Below, piece after piece: positions 52,318 to 60,945 of a stretch of 64,000 bases of DNA (position 1 is its first letter; every line of letters begins with the position of its first letter). Made by a program: the position numbers and the translations under genes. The notes beneath the pieces were generated by a model. The model saw only the letters and a list, made by a program, of their open reading frames with translations, searched no databases and had not been told where the DNA came from. The stretch is from Zavarzinella sp. (GTDB lineage: Bacteria > Planctomycetota > Planctomycetia > Gemmatales > Gemmataceae): positions 496,001 through 560,000 of the forward strand of contig JAWKTI010000001.1 in the NCBI GenBank assembly GCA_041399155.1, read 5' to 3'.

Positions 52318-53270
52318 TTCGTATGTGCCCGAGTTGACTTTTTAATCAACCGTACATGGTTACCTTTGCCAAAATACTGCAGTTGCGTACTGAACGCACG
52401 CATCAGCAGGATTCCGCGTCCGCCAATCTGATATACCCGCCCATCTTCGGTGGGGTCTGGAACCCTCGAAATATCGAATCCAGGCCCTTCATCAACAATA
52501 TCGATGACTGTTTCGGAAACGCTGATCCCCACCATAATGTGGACTTTTCTTTGGCAATACGGTGCGATGCGCGATCGTTCTGCAACCAATTGATCGAACG
52601 GACCGTCTCCATCCTGTCTCAACTGAGATGAAACCTCCAGATTCCCGTGCAGCATCGCATTCAGTACCGCTTCTTCGATGGCAACTCGAAACTGTCCCGC
52701 CGAAGTAGGGCAGAAATGGCCTGATGCCACCATTTCATGATGAATTCGTTCGATAACGGGGCTGATTTCACGGCGATTCGCGTTGAGCGTAAACTGTAAG
52801 TCATTACGATTCAATAACTTAGAAGAAATGCTCTGCATCTTGGCTGTGCGGGCAGTTTCTTCCAAAAGGCGCACCACGGCGGTTGGTTCTTTTTGCAGCA
52901 ACTCTCTTGGAAAGTGGTGTCTGGCACCACGACGAATTCCTTCCAGTGCCACATGCACCTCATATGGTGCTGACATCAGAATAATTGGAGTTCCGGATGC
53001 CTGACGAGTCAAAGCATCTACCATTTCCAACAAATCCTCCTGATCCTGACCAAGATCGATCAGCACCAGGTCTGCAGGTCGCTGGGTGGTGTACTCGAGT
53101 GTTTCAAACAGGGATTTTGTAAAGTGAACTTCCCAATTAAGTTCTAACTCGATCAATACTTCCTGATCGATTTCTGTGGTGGATGGGTCACCCACGATCA
53201 CCAGGCATGGTTGCTCGATTTTGACAACCACGTTTTTGGAGGGAGCTTCCGGCTCTGAGAAAAAATTCAT
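52314..53270 (-). CDS. Degenerate receiver plus HATPase (RsbW-like) regulator
   Basis: About 318 residues from ATG 53270. Residues ~15-140 form a CheY-like receiver: LVIVGDPSTTEID, PADLVLIDLGQD with the possible phospho-acceptor Asp, IILMSAP; the usual KP lysine is replaced (HHFPREL), so phosphorylation may be altered. The C-terminal ~150 residues are a GHKL ATPase of the anti-sigma/RsbW type: FRVAIEEAVLNAMLHGN (N box), VIDIVDEGPGFDIS (G1) and GGRGILLMRAFS (G2). No His kinase dimerisation site is present. It probably controls a partner-switching or sigma-factor pathway by protein binding. Coupled to the TfoX_C gene. Confidence 0.78.
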   Translation of the reverse strand: MNFFSEPEAPSKNVVVKIEQPCLVIVGDPSTTEIDQEVLIELELNWEVHFTKSLFETLEYTTQRPADLVLIDLGQDQEDLLEMVDALTRQASGTPIILMSAPYEVHVALEGIRRGARHHFPRELLQKEPTAVVRLLEETARTAKMQSISSKLLNRNDLQFTLNANRREISPVIERIHHEMVASGHFCPTSAGQFRVAIEEAVLNAMLHGNLEVSSQLRQDGDGPFDQLVAERSRIAPYCQRKVHIMVGISVSETVIDIVDEGPGFDISRVPDPTEDGRVYQIGGRGILLMRAFSTQLQYFGKGNHVRLIKKSTRAHTK

Positions 53271-53559
53271 AAATGTTATCCGGCGAGTAGAGAGTGCGGA
53301 TTTAGATGGAACATAGGTTACTTCTTCACCACAGGTGGACGTTTTTACCAAAAATGTAGGTGAATTTGAGAAAAAACGATGAAAATTTGTGCGGTACTAC
53401 TCGTTAAAGTGAAGCATTTTTCATTATTTTTTGACTTTTTTCTTTTCAATTGCAGAACTTTTGTGTCAAACTCTGGTTAGATTGTTAGCCCTGCGCTCGC
53501 TTTGTCGCCCGAAACCTACCTACTGACTGCTTTTTGTAGTTTGTAAAAGGACCCCCAGG

Positions 53560-55992
53560 ATGCTCGTTCGCACGTTACCTATCCGCTGGATGGCCTGCTG
53601 GTGTGCTACACTGTTTTTCGCTGGCCAATCGACGCAAACGCTTATTGCTACGGAACTTCCGAACGGTACACAATTAGAGAAGGTTGATTTTGAGCGCCAT
53701 GTGATGGGGTTGCTCAGTAAAACCGGTTGCAACAATGGCTCGTGCCACGGATCTTTTCAAGGGAAAAATGGCTTCCGGCTTTCCCTTTTTGGTCTGGATG
53801 CGGATCGGGACTACAACGCACTGACGCGGGAACTACACGGCCGCCGTGCCAATGTGCGACAACCGGATGAGAGTTTGCTGCTGCAAAAAGCAGCCGGCTT
53901 AACCTCTCACGATGGGGGGATTCGTTTTACCCGCGATTCCTGGCAGTATGGTGTGATCCGGGAGTGGATTGCTCAGGGAATGCCCCGCTCGAAAGAGGGT
54001 AGCGAAATCCGCGAACTGACCATTGATCCGCCTTTGTATATGATTCTGCAGCCCGGCCAGTCTTCTCAGGTGCGGGTGACTGCACGGTTTGCCGATGGAT
54101 CGAAAGAAGATGTAACACCTTTCTGCGATTTTCGCATGCAGGACGACGCGGTAGCAAACGTGAATGTTGCGGGTGGGATCGAGGCAAAACAGCCCGGCGA
54201 TTCAGGTTTCAATGTACTTTATCGTGGCAAAGTGGCGTCGATTCGGGTGCTGGTAGCTTCTTCGGGCAAACAGAATGCCGATTTTGCCCAGTTTGCCCAT
54301 AATGCCATTGATAAAGAAGTAAACAACAAATTACGGTTATTAAATGTCGCCCCCAGTGGTTTGACGGATGATGCTGATTTTCTACGTCGTGTGACGATCG
54401 ATACGATAGGCGCACTGCCCAGCCCGGATGAGATACGTAAGTTTCTGGCCGATCGGTCACCGGATAAGCGGGCCAGGAAGATTGAAGAATTACTGAAGCA
54501 CCCACTGCATGGAGCAATCTGGGCGACGAAGTTCTCCGATATCACAGGGAACAACACGCTGACACTCGAACAGCCCGCACCGCTGCAGGTGCCACGCAGC
54601 CAGCAGTGGCACGACTGGTTCCGGGTGCGTATTGAACAGAACATGCCTTACGACCAGATTGTGAAGGGAGTTCTGACAGCAACCAGTCTTGAAGGTCAAA
54701 GTGAAAAAGAGTGGATTGCTCAAACGAATAAAATTGATGAAGATGCCCTGAAAAGCATGGATACCTCCGAATATGCCAAACGGAAAACGCTCGACCTGTT
54801 CTGGCGTACCCGTCAGGCGGTGCCTTCCAATATCTGGGGTGAAAAAGTAGCTGCGGCTTTCCTGGGCGTGCGGTTGGAATGTGCCCAGTGCCATAAACAC
54901 CCCACAGACCAGTGGACCCAGGCCGATTATCGGTCGTTTGCCAACATTTTTTCGAATGTTACTTTCTCAACCAACCAGTACTCCTCATCTGAGTTGCGAC
55001 AAATGGTAGTTGCAGAAAATAAAAAACGTACCGAGGCCAACAAAGACCCGAAAAATCGTAACAATCTGATCACCCTGCGGGAAATGTTTGTTGCTGCTGA
55101 GCCAGTACGTGGCAACCGCTTGATGACCGATCCTGATACTGATAAGCCACTAACGCCCAAAGCGATTGCTGGCCCGGAGTTTCCTGCTGCCAAAGGGGTT
55201 GATCTGCGGGTCTCACTGTTTGACTGGATGGCTTCTCCAGAAAACCCATTTTTTGCCCGTAGCTTTGTCAACCGAGTCTGGGCTCATTATTTCGGTGTGG
55301 GGATCGTCGATCCTGTCGATGATTTTTCACAGGCAAATCCCCCTACGAACGCTGCGTTGCTGGATCTGTTGGCTACTGAATTTGTGAAAAGCGGTTACGA
55401 TATCCGGAAACTTGAAACACTGATTCTCAACAGCCATACGTATCAACGGACATCCAAGCCGAATGAATCGAACAAGTTCGACACAAGAAATTACTCCCAC
55501 GGCTACATTCGCCCAATGATGGCAGAAGTGGTAGTCGATATTATCAATGATGCAATTGGAGTGACGGAAACGCTGCCAAGCAATCTTCCAAAAGACAAAC
55601 GGATTACGGAAATCGGCACCACCCAGCTTGGGAATCAGAATATTGCCTACGTGCTACAGATTTTTGGCCGCCCACCTCGTACTACTGCGTGTGACTGTGA
55701 ACGAGCGATGGATCCAGCACTCCCACAAACGTTGTTCCGGATGACCGATACCACTCTGTTACGCAAAATGACCGTGAAATCGAATCGTTTGTGGACATTA
55801 CTGAACGATAAATCGATGAACGATGAACAGGTCTTTACCGAACTGGTATTGGGTATCCTGTCGCGTTATCCCACCGCCGATGAGATGCAATTACTGGCTA
55901 AATTCCGCGAGCGGGAACCAGACCGTGCTGCGGCTTTCAACGATATTTTCTGGGCGCTGTTAAACACTCGGGAATTCATTCTTAACCACTGA
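53560..55992 (+). CDS. DUF1549/DUF1553 secreted cytochrome-like protein
   Basis: 810 residues. A signal sequence (to about 28) is followed by GCNNGSCHGSFQGKNGFRLSLFG, a CX4CH heme-like motif (residues ~58-65). A bacterial Ig-like domain (VRVTARFADGSKEDVTPFCDF, about 175-235) precedes DUF1549 (LLNVAPSGLTDDADFLRRVTIDTIGALPSPDEI, then CAQCHKHPTDQWTQADY with a canonical CX2CH), and DUF1553 makes up the C terminus (LFDWMASPENPFFARSFVNRVWAHYFG ... FGRPPRTTACDCERAM). It is immediately followed by the DUF1501 gene, a very common planctomycete pair of unknown reaction, thought to act in the periplasm. Confidence 0.88.
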   Translation: MLVRTLPIRWMACWCATLFFAGQSTQTLIATELPNGTQLEKVDFERHVMGLLSKTGCNNGSCHGSFQGKNGFRLSLFGLDADRDYNALTRELHGRRANVRQPDESLLLQKAAGLTSHDGGIRFTRDSWQYGVIREWIAQGMPRSKEGSEIRELTIDPPLYMILQPGQSSQVRVTARFADGSKEDVTPFCDFRMQDDAVANVNVAGGIEAKQPGDSGFNVLYRGKVASIRVLVASSGKQNADFAQFAHNAIDKEVNNKLRLLNVAPSGLTDDADFLRRVTIDTIGALPSPDEIRKFLADRSPDKRARKIEELLKHPLHGAIWATKFSDITGNNTLTLEQPAPLQVPRSQQWHDWFRVRIEQNMPYDQIVKGVLTATSLEGQSEKEWIAQTNKIDEDALKSMDTSEYAKRKTLDLFWRTRQAVPSNIWGEKVAAAFLGVRLECAQCHKHPTDQWTQADYRSFANIFSNVTFSTNQYSSSELRQMVVAENKKRTEANKDPKNRNNLITLREMFVAAEPVRGNRLMTDPDTDKPLTPKAIAGPEFPAAKGVDLRVSLFDWMASPENPFFARSFVNRVWAHYFGVGIVDPVDDFSQANPPTNAALLDLLATEFVKSGYDIRKLETLILNSHTYQRTSKPNESNKFDTRNYSHGYIRPMMAEVVVDIINDAIGVTETLPSNLPKDKRITEIGTTQLGNQNIAYVLQIFGRPPRTTACDCERAMDPALPQTLFRMTDTTLLRKMTVKSNRLWTLLNDKSMNDEQVFTELVLGILSRYPTADEMQLLAKFREREPDRAAAFNDIFWALLNTREFILNH

Positions 55993-56036
55993 TAAGACAA
56001 GGGCTTACAACTCATTACCCTTACTAGGAGCGTTCG

Positions 56037-57347
56037 ATGTTTCGCAAAACAGATTGTGAAGGTTTTCATCGGCGGGATTTTCTGCAGGTAGGCTCGATTG
56101 GCATGCTCGGCCTGAGTCTTCCTGCCGCCCTGCGTGCAGCACCTGCACGTCCGGGGAAATCTACCAAAGCCAAAAGTGTAATTCTTGTCTGGTTACCGGG
56201 TGGGCCTGCCACCATCGACATGTGGGATAACAAGCCGGAAGCTCCTGAAGGAATCCGGGGTGAGTTCAAGTCGATTTCCACCAAGGGCGACTTCCAGCTT
56301 GCAGAGCACCTGCCAAAAATGGCTGCGATTGGTGACAAATATTCTGTTGTACGGTCATTACACCACACGATTCCATCGCACGCACCTGCGACGGTCTTCA
56401 TGACCACGGGTAATAAGCCGACAGCATCGATTCAGTATCCTTCTTATGGTTCGCTATGCTCCAAGTTGTTATCCACGCCGAAAGGTGTCCCACCTTACGT
56501 GGTGTTTTCCCAGCTTCGAAATGGGGCTGCTGGCTTAGGCGGCTACCTTGGTACCTCATACAACCCATTTACCGTTGAAGGTGGTAATGGGCGTGGTGGT
56601 GCCAAGTCAATGAGTGTCCGTGGTATCTCTTTGCCAAACGGCTTCACCATTGAAGATCTTGATAAACGGGATCAACTGCTCTCCGGACTGGACAAAAAGT
56701 TCCAGGAATTGGACAAAAATGCCGATGTCGCCAACGGCCTGGACTCTTTCCATCAACAGGCACTCGATATTCTGCGTTCGGATGAAACGAAAAAGGCGTT
56801 TGATCTGACGAAAGAATCGAAGAGCGTGATTGAATCTTACGGCAACACCCCACTGGCCACCAGCGCATTAGCCGCACGCCGTCTGGTGGAAGCTGGTGTG
56901 CGTTTTGTCACCCTCACAACGGGTGGCTGGGATACACACAGCAATAACTTCACCAATCTGAAAACGAAACTGCTGCCACCCTTGGATCAGACTCTATCGG
57001 CTTTGATTGCAGACCTCGATCAACGTGGGCTGCTGGATAGCACCATCGTAATGTGTGCGGGCGAATTCGGTCGTACTCCTAAGGTAAATGCCAAGTCAGG
57101 GCGAGACCACTGGGCACGTTCAATGGCCTGTGTTATCGCTGGCGGTGGCTTTAATCGTGGTTACGCTCACGGTACCACGGATGCCTCCGGTATGGCACCA
57201 GCAACTGAACCGGTGACACCCGATGACCTGGGAGCAACCATTTTCCATCAATTGGGTATCGACCCACATTCCGAATTGAATACTTCAACAGGTCGACCAA
57301 TGCAATTATTCCGTGAAGGGACAATTGTAAACAAATTGATCAGCTAA
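56037..57347 (+). CDS. Tat-exported DUF1501 protein
   Basis: 436 residues; TAGGAG before the ATG. The Tat signal HRRDFLQVGSIGMLGLSLPAAL is followed by the DUF1501 sulfatase/alkaline-phosphatase-like fold: SVILVWLPGGPATIDMWDNKPEAP, HHTIPSHAPATVFMTTG, GVRFVTLTTGGWDTHSNN and STIVMCAGEFGRTPKVNAKSGRDHWARS. The Asp/His residues in GWDTH and GRDHW are the probable metal ligands. It lies 44 bp behind the DUF1549 gene, so the two form an operon and probably a joint extracellular system. Confidence 0.88.
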   Translation: MFRKTDCEGFHRRDFLQVGSIGMLGLSLPAALRAAPARPGKSTKAKSVILVWLPGGPATIDMWDNKPEAPEGIRGEFKSISTKGDFQLAEHLPKMAAIGDKYSVVRSLHHTIPSHAPATVFMTTGNKPTASIQYPSYGSLCSKLLSTPKGVPPYVVFSQLRNGAAGLGGYLGTSYNPFTVEGGNGRGGAKSMSVRGISLPNGFTIEDLDKRDQLLSGLDKKFQELDKNADVANGLDSFHQQALDILRSDETKKAFDLTKESKSVIESYGNTPLATSALAARRLVEAGVRFVTLTTGGWDTHSNNFTNLKTKLLPPLDQTLSALIADLDQRGLLDSTIVMCAGEFGRTPKVNAKSGRDHWARSMACVIAGGGFNRGYAHGTTDASGMAPATEPVTPDDLGATIFHQLGIDPHSELNTSTGRPMQLFREGTIVNKLIS

Positions 57348-57430
57348 CAGCAATTCAGTTTTTCAGTCATTGGTGTCAGCAATTGTTTTCAGTCCAAAAG
57401 CAATAATCACATTAAAATTGCATCAACCCA

Positions 57431-57706
57431 CTAAGAACGTGGGAAAAATGTGACCATGACGATCATTGTCAGAAGCATCAGTACTACCATCGCGCTACAC
57501 GACAGGGCGGTGCCAAACCAATACGATGCCCGCGTACCACTGGGATAGTCTCTCTCTTTCAGATACGCTTGAATGAATTGCTCTAAGTTCGCACGTTGAG
57601 GTGCCAGACCCGCAGCCCAACGAATTGTTACCTGATGAAAAAAGCGAAAATCTTTGATTTCCGCCACTACCTGGGAAGGGATTTTCAGTGGATTCTCTGC
57701 TGGCAT
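57431..57706 (-). CDS. Small membrane-tailed protein
   Basis: 91 residues. The soluble N-terminal ~65 residues include a Lys/Pro-rich start and a helical region (LAPQRANLEQFIQAYLKERDYPSG). One or two hydrophobic segments at the C terminus (WFGTALSCSAMVVLMLLTMIVMVTFF) anchor it. It overlaps the end of the upstream membrane protein gene by 22 bp, so the two are translated together. Unknown function. Confidence 0.55.
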   Translation of the reverse strand: MPAENPLKIPSQVVAEIKDFRFFHQVTIRWAAGLAPQRANLEQFIQAYLKERDYPSGTRASYWFGTALSCSAMVVLMLLTMIVMVTFFPRS

Positions 57707-58167
57707 CCGTTGAATCGCCAGCAGATCCCCTGCCGCATCGTTGTATAGCCGTGCTGCTCGAACGCACGATCAATTGCGGCAAACACATCATTGAGTCGTG
57801 TGTTCAAAATAACGCTGTGATGTAATCGAGCCATAAAGCAGCCAATAATAAATGTGGCTAATAGAATCAGGTATCCCGCAGCCATAATGGACCAATTTCT
57901 CGCCTGTAGGCGGGGGAGATCCCGTAACTGGCTCATATCGCTGGATAAATACCACCGCGTGGTGGAATCGATGGTACTGATAAACAACGGGCCTGAAAGC
58001 AACAGAAAACCACTGAGTCCCAGCAGAAGGATCAGGGTTTCCTGTACCCCACTCATCAGTTTGGGGGCATTTCTGCTCCATAACCAGAGAAAAAACAGAT
58101 ATATCGTCAGTGGGACGACGGCAATCAGGGCCAACGTGCTCGCTAGCATCAGAAAAGAGTCGCTCAA
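57685..58167 (-). CDS. Unknown membrane protein
   Basis: 160 residues with three membrane segments (LASTLALIAVVPLTIYLFFLWLW, TLILLLGLSGFLLLSGPLFIS, IMAAGYLILLATFIIGCFMA). The start is TTG with GGCAGG upstream; an ATG six codons in (58149) is also possible. The C-terminal soluble part (NDVFAAIDRAFEQHGYTT) resembles a small alpha/beta domain. No family recognised. Overlaps the next gene by 22 bp. Confidence 0.55.
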   Translation of the reverse strand: MSDSFLMLASTLALIAVVPLTIYLFFLWLWSRNAPKLMSGVQETLILLLGLSGFLLLSGPLFISTIDSTTRWYLSSDMSQLRDLPRLQARNWSIMAAGYLILLATFIIGCFMARLHHSVILNTRLNDVFAAIDRAFEQHGYTTMRQGICWRFNGCQQRIH

Positions 58168-58266
58168 CGGATTACCTGCCCAAAAGAGGTGCGATTCAAC
58201 AACGATATAGTGAGCATAGGCAAAATGGGTAGCGAATCATGTGGGAATCTTCACCAATTCTCATGA

Positions 58267-59409
58267 TTACATACTGAATATCTGCTGCAATGCGTCTGCC
58301 AGCGTGTCAATTTCGGTTTCGGTGTTAAATGGGCCTGGACTGACACGGATGGTGCCATCCGGGAACGTATCCAGCCCCCGATGGATGTAAGGGGCACAAT
58401 GTAAACCAGGCCGAATGGCAATCGCAAAATTATGGTCCAGAATCGCCCCAACATCTGTAGCGGGAATCATTTCCGATCGAAAGCTGATGGTGCCTACTCG
58501 CCTGCTCATGGTGCGATGACCAAATACTGCAAGTCCAGGTATTTCATCCAGTCGTTGCCATAATCGTTCGACCAATTCCACTTCATGTCGATGAATTTTT
58601 TCTAATGTTTCTGTTGTGACCCATTGAATGCCCGCAGCAAGTCCAACGACACCTAAAACATTAGGCGTGCCCGCTTCAAGGTAATACGGCAATTCCATGG
58701 GCTGGGTTTCGCTACTGGAATCACCCCCGGTGCCCCCCTGACGAACAGGTACAATCGATACCCGATCACCCACGTAGAGAAAACCGGTCCCGGTAGGACC
58801 CATTAATCCTTTATGGCCCGGGACAGCTAACAGATCAATATAGTCTGCCATGAGATCAACAGGCAGCACTCCGGCAGTCTGTGCGGCATCGACCAGAAAC
58901 AGTAAGTCCTTTTCACGTAAGAACTTACCTACTTCGCGGATAGGCTGGACCGTACCCAGCACATTGGAAGCGTGGGTTAGAGCCACTAGGCGGGTTTTGG
59001 GGGTAATTGATTTTTCAATGTCTGCAGGGTCAATGGTTCCCGCTGCATCAGCCAGCACACGCGTCAGTGTGATTTTCCCAGCAAGTTCCATGGCACGCAG
59101 GGGTCGGCTGACGGAATTATGCTCCAGATTTGTGGTAATTACATGATCGCCGGGTTGAAGCACACCTGAAAATGCCAGATTCAGTGCATCGGTGCAGTTC
59201 AACGTGAAAATGAATCGATCCGGATTTTTGCCATGAAACAACTGGTTCAGTCGGTGCCTGCAGTCTTCCAGAGCATGTTCGGAGGCCAATGCCATCTGGT
59301 GCCCGGCACGGCCAGGGTTGGCCAGTTGTTTGCGGGCGAACTGATCCATTGCCACGTAAACTGATTCTGGCTTGGGGAAACTTGTTGCTGCGTTATCGAG
59401 GTAGATCAT
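58267..59409 (-). CDS. Cysteine desulfurase-family aminotransferase (class V)
   Basis: About 380 residues from ATG 59409. MIYLDNAATSFPKPESV is the standard NifS/SufS start. ITTNLEHNSVSRPL, VALTHASNVLGTVQPI, LFLVDAAQTAGVLPVDL and DLLAVPGHKGLMGPTGTGFLY hold the PLP-binding residues, with Lys in HKG. Near 320-335 the sequence AIRPGLHCAPYIHR contains the Cys expected for SufS-type enzymes (LHCAP). It takes sulfur from cysteine, or acts on cysteine sulfinate or selenocysteine. No suf or isc genes are adjacent, so the pathway is uncertain. Confidence 0.85.
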   Translation of the reverse strand: MIYLDNAATSFPKPESVYVAMDQFARKQLANPGRAGHQMALASEHALEDCRHRLNQLFHGKNPDRFIFTLNCTDALNLAFSGVLQPGDHVITTNLEHNSVSRPLRAMELAGKITLTRVLADAAGTIDPADIEKSITPKTRLVALTHASNVLGTVQPIREVGKFLREKDLLFLVDAAQTAGVLPVDLMADYIDLLAVPGHKGLMGPTGTGFLYVGDRVSIVPVRQGGTGGDSSSETQPMELPYYLEAGTPNVLGVVGLAAGIQWVTTETLEKIHRHEVELVERLWQRLDEIPGLAVFGHRTMSRRVGTISFRSEMIPATDVGAILDHNFAIAIRPGLHCAPYIHRGLDTFPDGTIRVSPGPFNTETEIDTLADALQQIFSM

Positions 59410-59717
59410 CCAATTGCCAAACAGATTGAAGTGATGCACGAAAACAGGCCTCGTTCAAAAACAGGTCCTTTCACGCACCGAAAAACTAGCTGTTTATTGT
59501 ATATGTGCAGTAGAAAAAGCACTGGGAAAAAGGCCTATGCACGGAGAATCCTTACTAAGTTGATTCCAAAAATAGGAAAACATGAAATTTTACCTGATAC
59601 ACAAATCGAAGCGGGGTATCAGCCAATTGCCTTAGCTGAAATGTCGTTACCCATCCAACTCATGGAAAAATTATTTGATGTGTCAGTAATTGATTGATGA
59701 ACTAGCTTGCGAGAGAG
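59410..59717. other. 308-bp gene-free region
   Basis: It lies between the minus-strand desulfurase start and the protoglobin stop. An open frame of 88 codons runs across most of it on the plus strand, but it has no ribosome site, overlaps the desulfurase start and shows no family similarity. No promoter or hairpin is evident. Confidence 0.4.
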
Positions 59718-60290
59718 TTATTTCGCGTAATGCCGAACAATCAGGTCATTTTGTACCCAGAGCAACTTTTGAAAGGCTCGGATCGCACTGATTTCTGCAT
59801 CTCGATCCAGCTTTAAATTGAAAATCGTGTTGGTGACTGCATCGGCAACAAAACCCATTAGTGCGTTCATCTGTACCAGTGGGACATTAATTTCCGGATT
59901 ACCTGCCTGCGGGGTATGAATTTGCCCCACTTTATCGAGATAAAGAAACATTTTTGCATCGTACGGGCGTGTAACCAACGCTTCCAGATATTTGCTGAGG
60001 TGCTGCTTGCGGAACTTTACCATCTCATGATCGACAGTCAGTGATGCAAGATCGGTGGGCACTGCACCTTCATAACCAGATTGTTTTGGAACAAAGTGCC
60101 GTTTAGTGGCATTATACGTGAATAATTTCTCATAAACAGCATCCACCAAACCAGGTACCAGTGGTCCCAACAGGGGGGCTGCACCGTGGATGATCGCAAT
60201 ATCTGCATCACCGAAACCCATGAACTCTGCAAGATACTGAACTCGATACTCCAAATCGCTTTCAAGACGGTTTTCATCGATGGTTTTCAT
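59718..60290 (-). CDS. Protoglobin family heme protein
   Basis: About 190 residues from ATG 60290, with GAGGA upstream. The globin-like helices LEYRVQYLAEFMGFGDADIAII, LGPLVPGLVDAVYEKLFTY, VDHEMVKFRKQHLSKYLEALV (proximal His in KQHL) and QMNALMGFVADAVTNTIFNL match single-domain protoglobins. Such proteins bind O2, CO or NO and may detoxify or sense NO. It is divergent from an Rrf2 regulator whose probable operators overlap its promoter, which fits regulation by NO or redox state. Confidence 0.82.
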   Translation of the reverse strand: MKTIDENRLESDLEYRVQYLAEFMGFGDADIAIIHGAAPLLGPLVPGLVDAVYEKLFTYNATKRHFVPKQSGYEGAVPTDLASLTVDHEMVKFRKQHLSKYLEALVTRPYDAKMFLYLDKVGQIHTPQAGNPEINVPLVQMNALMGFVADAVTNTIFNLKLDRDAEISAIRAFQKLLWVQNDLIVRHYAK

Positions 60291-60333
60291 GAGATTGTCC
60301 TCATTAATAGGAGAGAATACCACTACAAATCTT

Positions 60334-60355
60334 AATTGGATAAACTTGTCCAATT
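60334..60355. promoter_or_regulatory. Operator-like dyad 1 (protoglobin start-site region)
   Basis: AATTGGA (60334-60340), 8 bases, TCCAATT (60349-60355): a perfect 7-bp dyad. It lies just downstream of the protoglobin -10 box and would block the transcription start if bound by the divergent Rrf2 protein. Binding is inferred. Confidence 0.6.
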
Positions 60356-60362
60356 TTGCATC

Positions 60363-60391
60363 ATCTTATCTTCGTATAAAATGGATATCAA
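60363..60391 (-). promoter_or_regulatory. Promoter of the protoglobin gene
   Basis: On the minus strand: -35 TTGATA (60386-60391), 17-bp spacer, -10 TAAGAT (60363-60368). Five and four of six consensus bases at optimal spacing, about 75 bp before the ATG. Confidence 0.5.
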
Positions 60392-60397
60392 GATCCA
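60382..60397. promoter_or_regulatory. Operator-like dyad 2 (protoglobin -35 / Rrf2 leader)
   Basis: TGGAT (60382-60386), 6 bases, ATCCA (60393-60397). Same half-site (TGGA/TCCA) as dyad 1; centres are about 45 bp apart. It overlaps the protoglobin -35 and lies between a TATAAA box (60375-60380) and the Rrf2 ATG at 60419, so it could also mediate autorepression. Confidence 0.5.
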
Positions 60398-60418
60398 ATT
60401 TAAAATTTTTGGTGAAAT

Positions 60419-60865
60419 ATGTTATCCCAAACGGTGGAATATTCTTTGCGTGCAGCGGTATTTCTTGCCAGTCAGGCACCGCACGCCAGAACGACGAAAC
60501 AAATTGCTGCCGCAACGAAAGTTCCCCCCGCTTATTTGTCGAAGGTGCTGCAAGCATTGAATCGTGCGGGAATGCTTACCTCCCAACGTGGCATCAGTGG
60601 GGGGATTTCTCTGACAAGAACTCCCCAGGAAATTACTATTCTGGAAATAGTGAATGCGGTTGATCCAATCCAGCGGATCAAATCATGTCCGTTAGAATTG
60701 TCAGCCCATGGTATTCGCTTATGCCCGCTGCACAAACGACTGGATGCCTCTTTGGAAATGGTTGAAAAAGCATTTCAGCAGACCACGTTAGCGGAAATCC
60801 TGGCCGAGCCCACCGACAGTGTGCCGCTGTGTGATTTTCCGATTCTTCCTGACCACGGAAAGTAA
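60419..60865 (+). CDS. Rrf2-family transcriptional regulator
   Basis: 148 residues. The winged helix of the Rrf2 family is typical: MLSQTVEYSLRAAVFLASQ, TTKQIAAATKVPPAYLSKVLQAL, RAGMLTSQRGISGGISLTRTP. Cys90 and Cys102 in CPLELSAHGIRLCPLHKRL, plus Cys138, lie where NsrR and related regulators hold an Fe-S cluster, although the spacing differs slightly from NsrR. Such regulators sense NO, iron or redox changes. The divergent protoglobin gene and the dyads between them suggest it controls both genes. Confidence 0.85.
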   Translation: MLSQTVEYSLRAAVFLASQAPHARTTKQIAAATKVPPAYLSKVLQALNRAGMLTSQRGISGGISLTRTPQEITILEIVNAVDPIQRIKSCPLELSAHGIRLCPLHKRLDASLEMVEKAFQQTTLAEILAEPTDSVPLCDFPILPDHGK

Positions 60866-60870
60866 AAATG

Positions 60871-60900
60871 AAAAAACGCCTGCAGGATGAATCCTTGCAG
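60871..60900 (-). terminator. Rho-independent terminator of the large minus-strand gene
   Basis: On the minus strand CTGCAAGGA, a short loop, TCCTGCAG (one bulged base), GCG and TTTTTT (60871-60876). It lies 46 bp past the stop at 60946. Confidence 0.6.
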
Positions 60901-60945
60901 ACCTTTCACTGTCAATTCTGAATCATTCGCGTGGGTGACTGACGA

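Noticed and set aside
57685..57706. Overlap of two membrane genes considered as a frameshift in one gene
   Set aside because: Both genes have plausible starts and the overlap of 22 bp fits translational coupling; without relatives a frameshift cannot be shown, so they are kept separate.
59431..59697. An 88-codon plus-strand open frame with protein-like composition at its end
   Set aside because: It overlaps the start of the desulfurase gene, has no ribosome site and matches no family. It could be a remnant, but nothing supports a functional gene.
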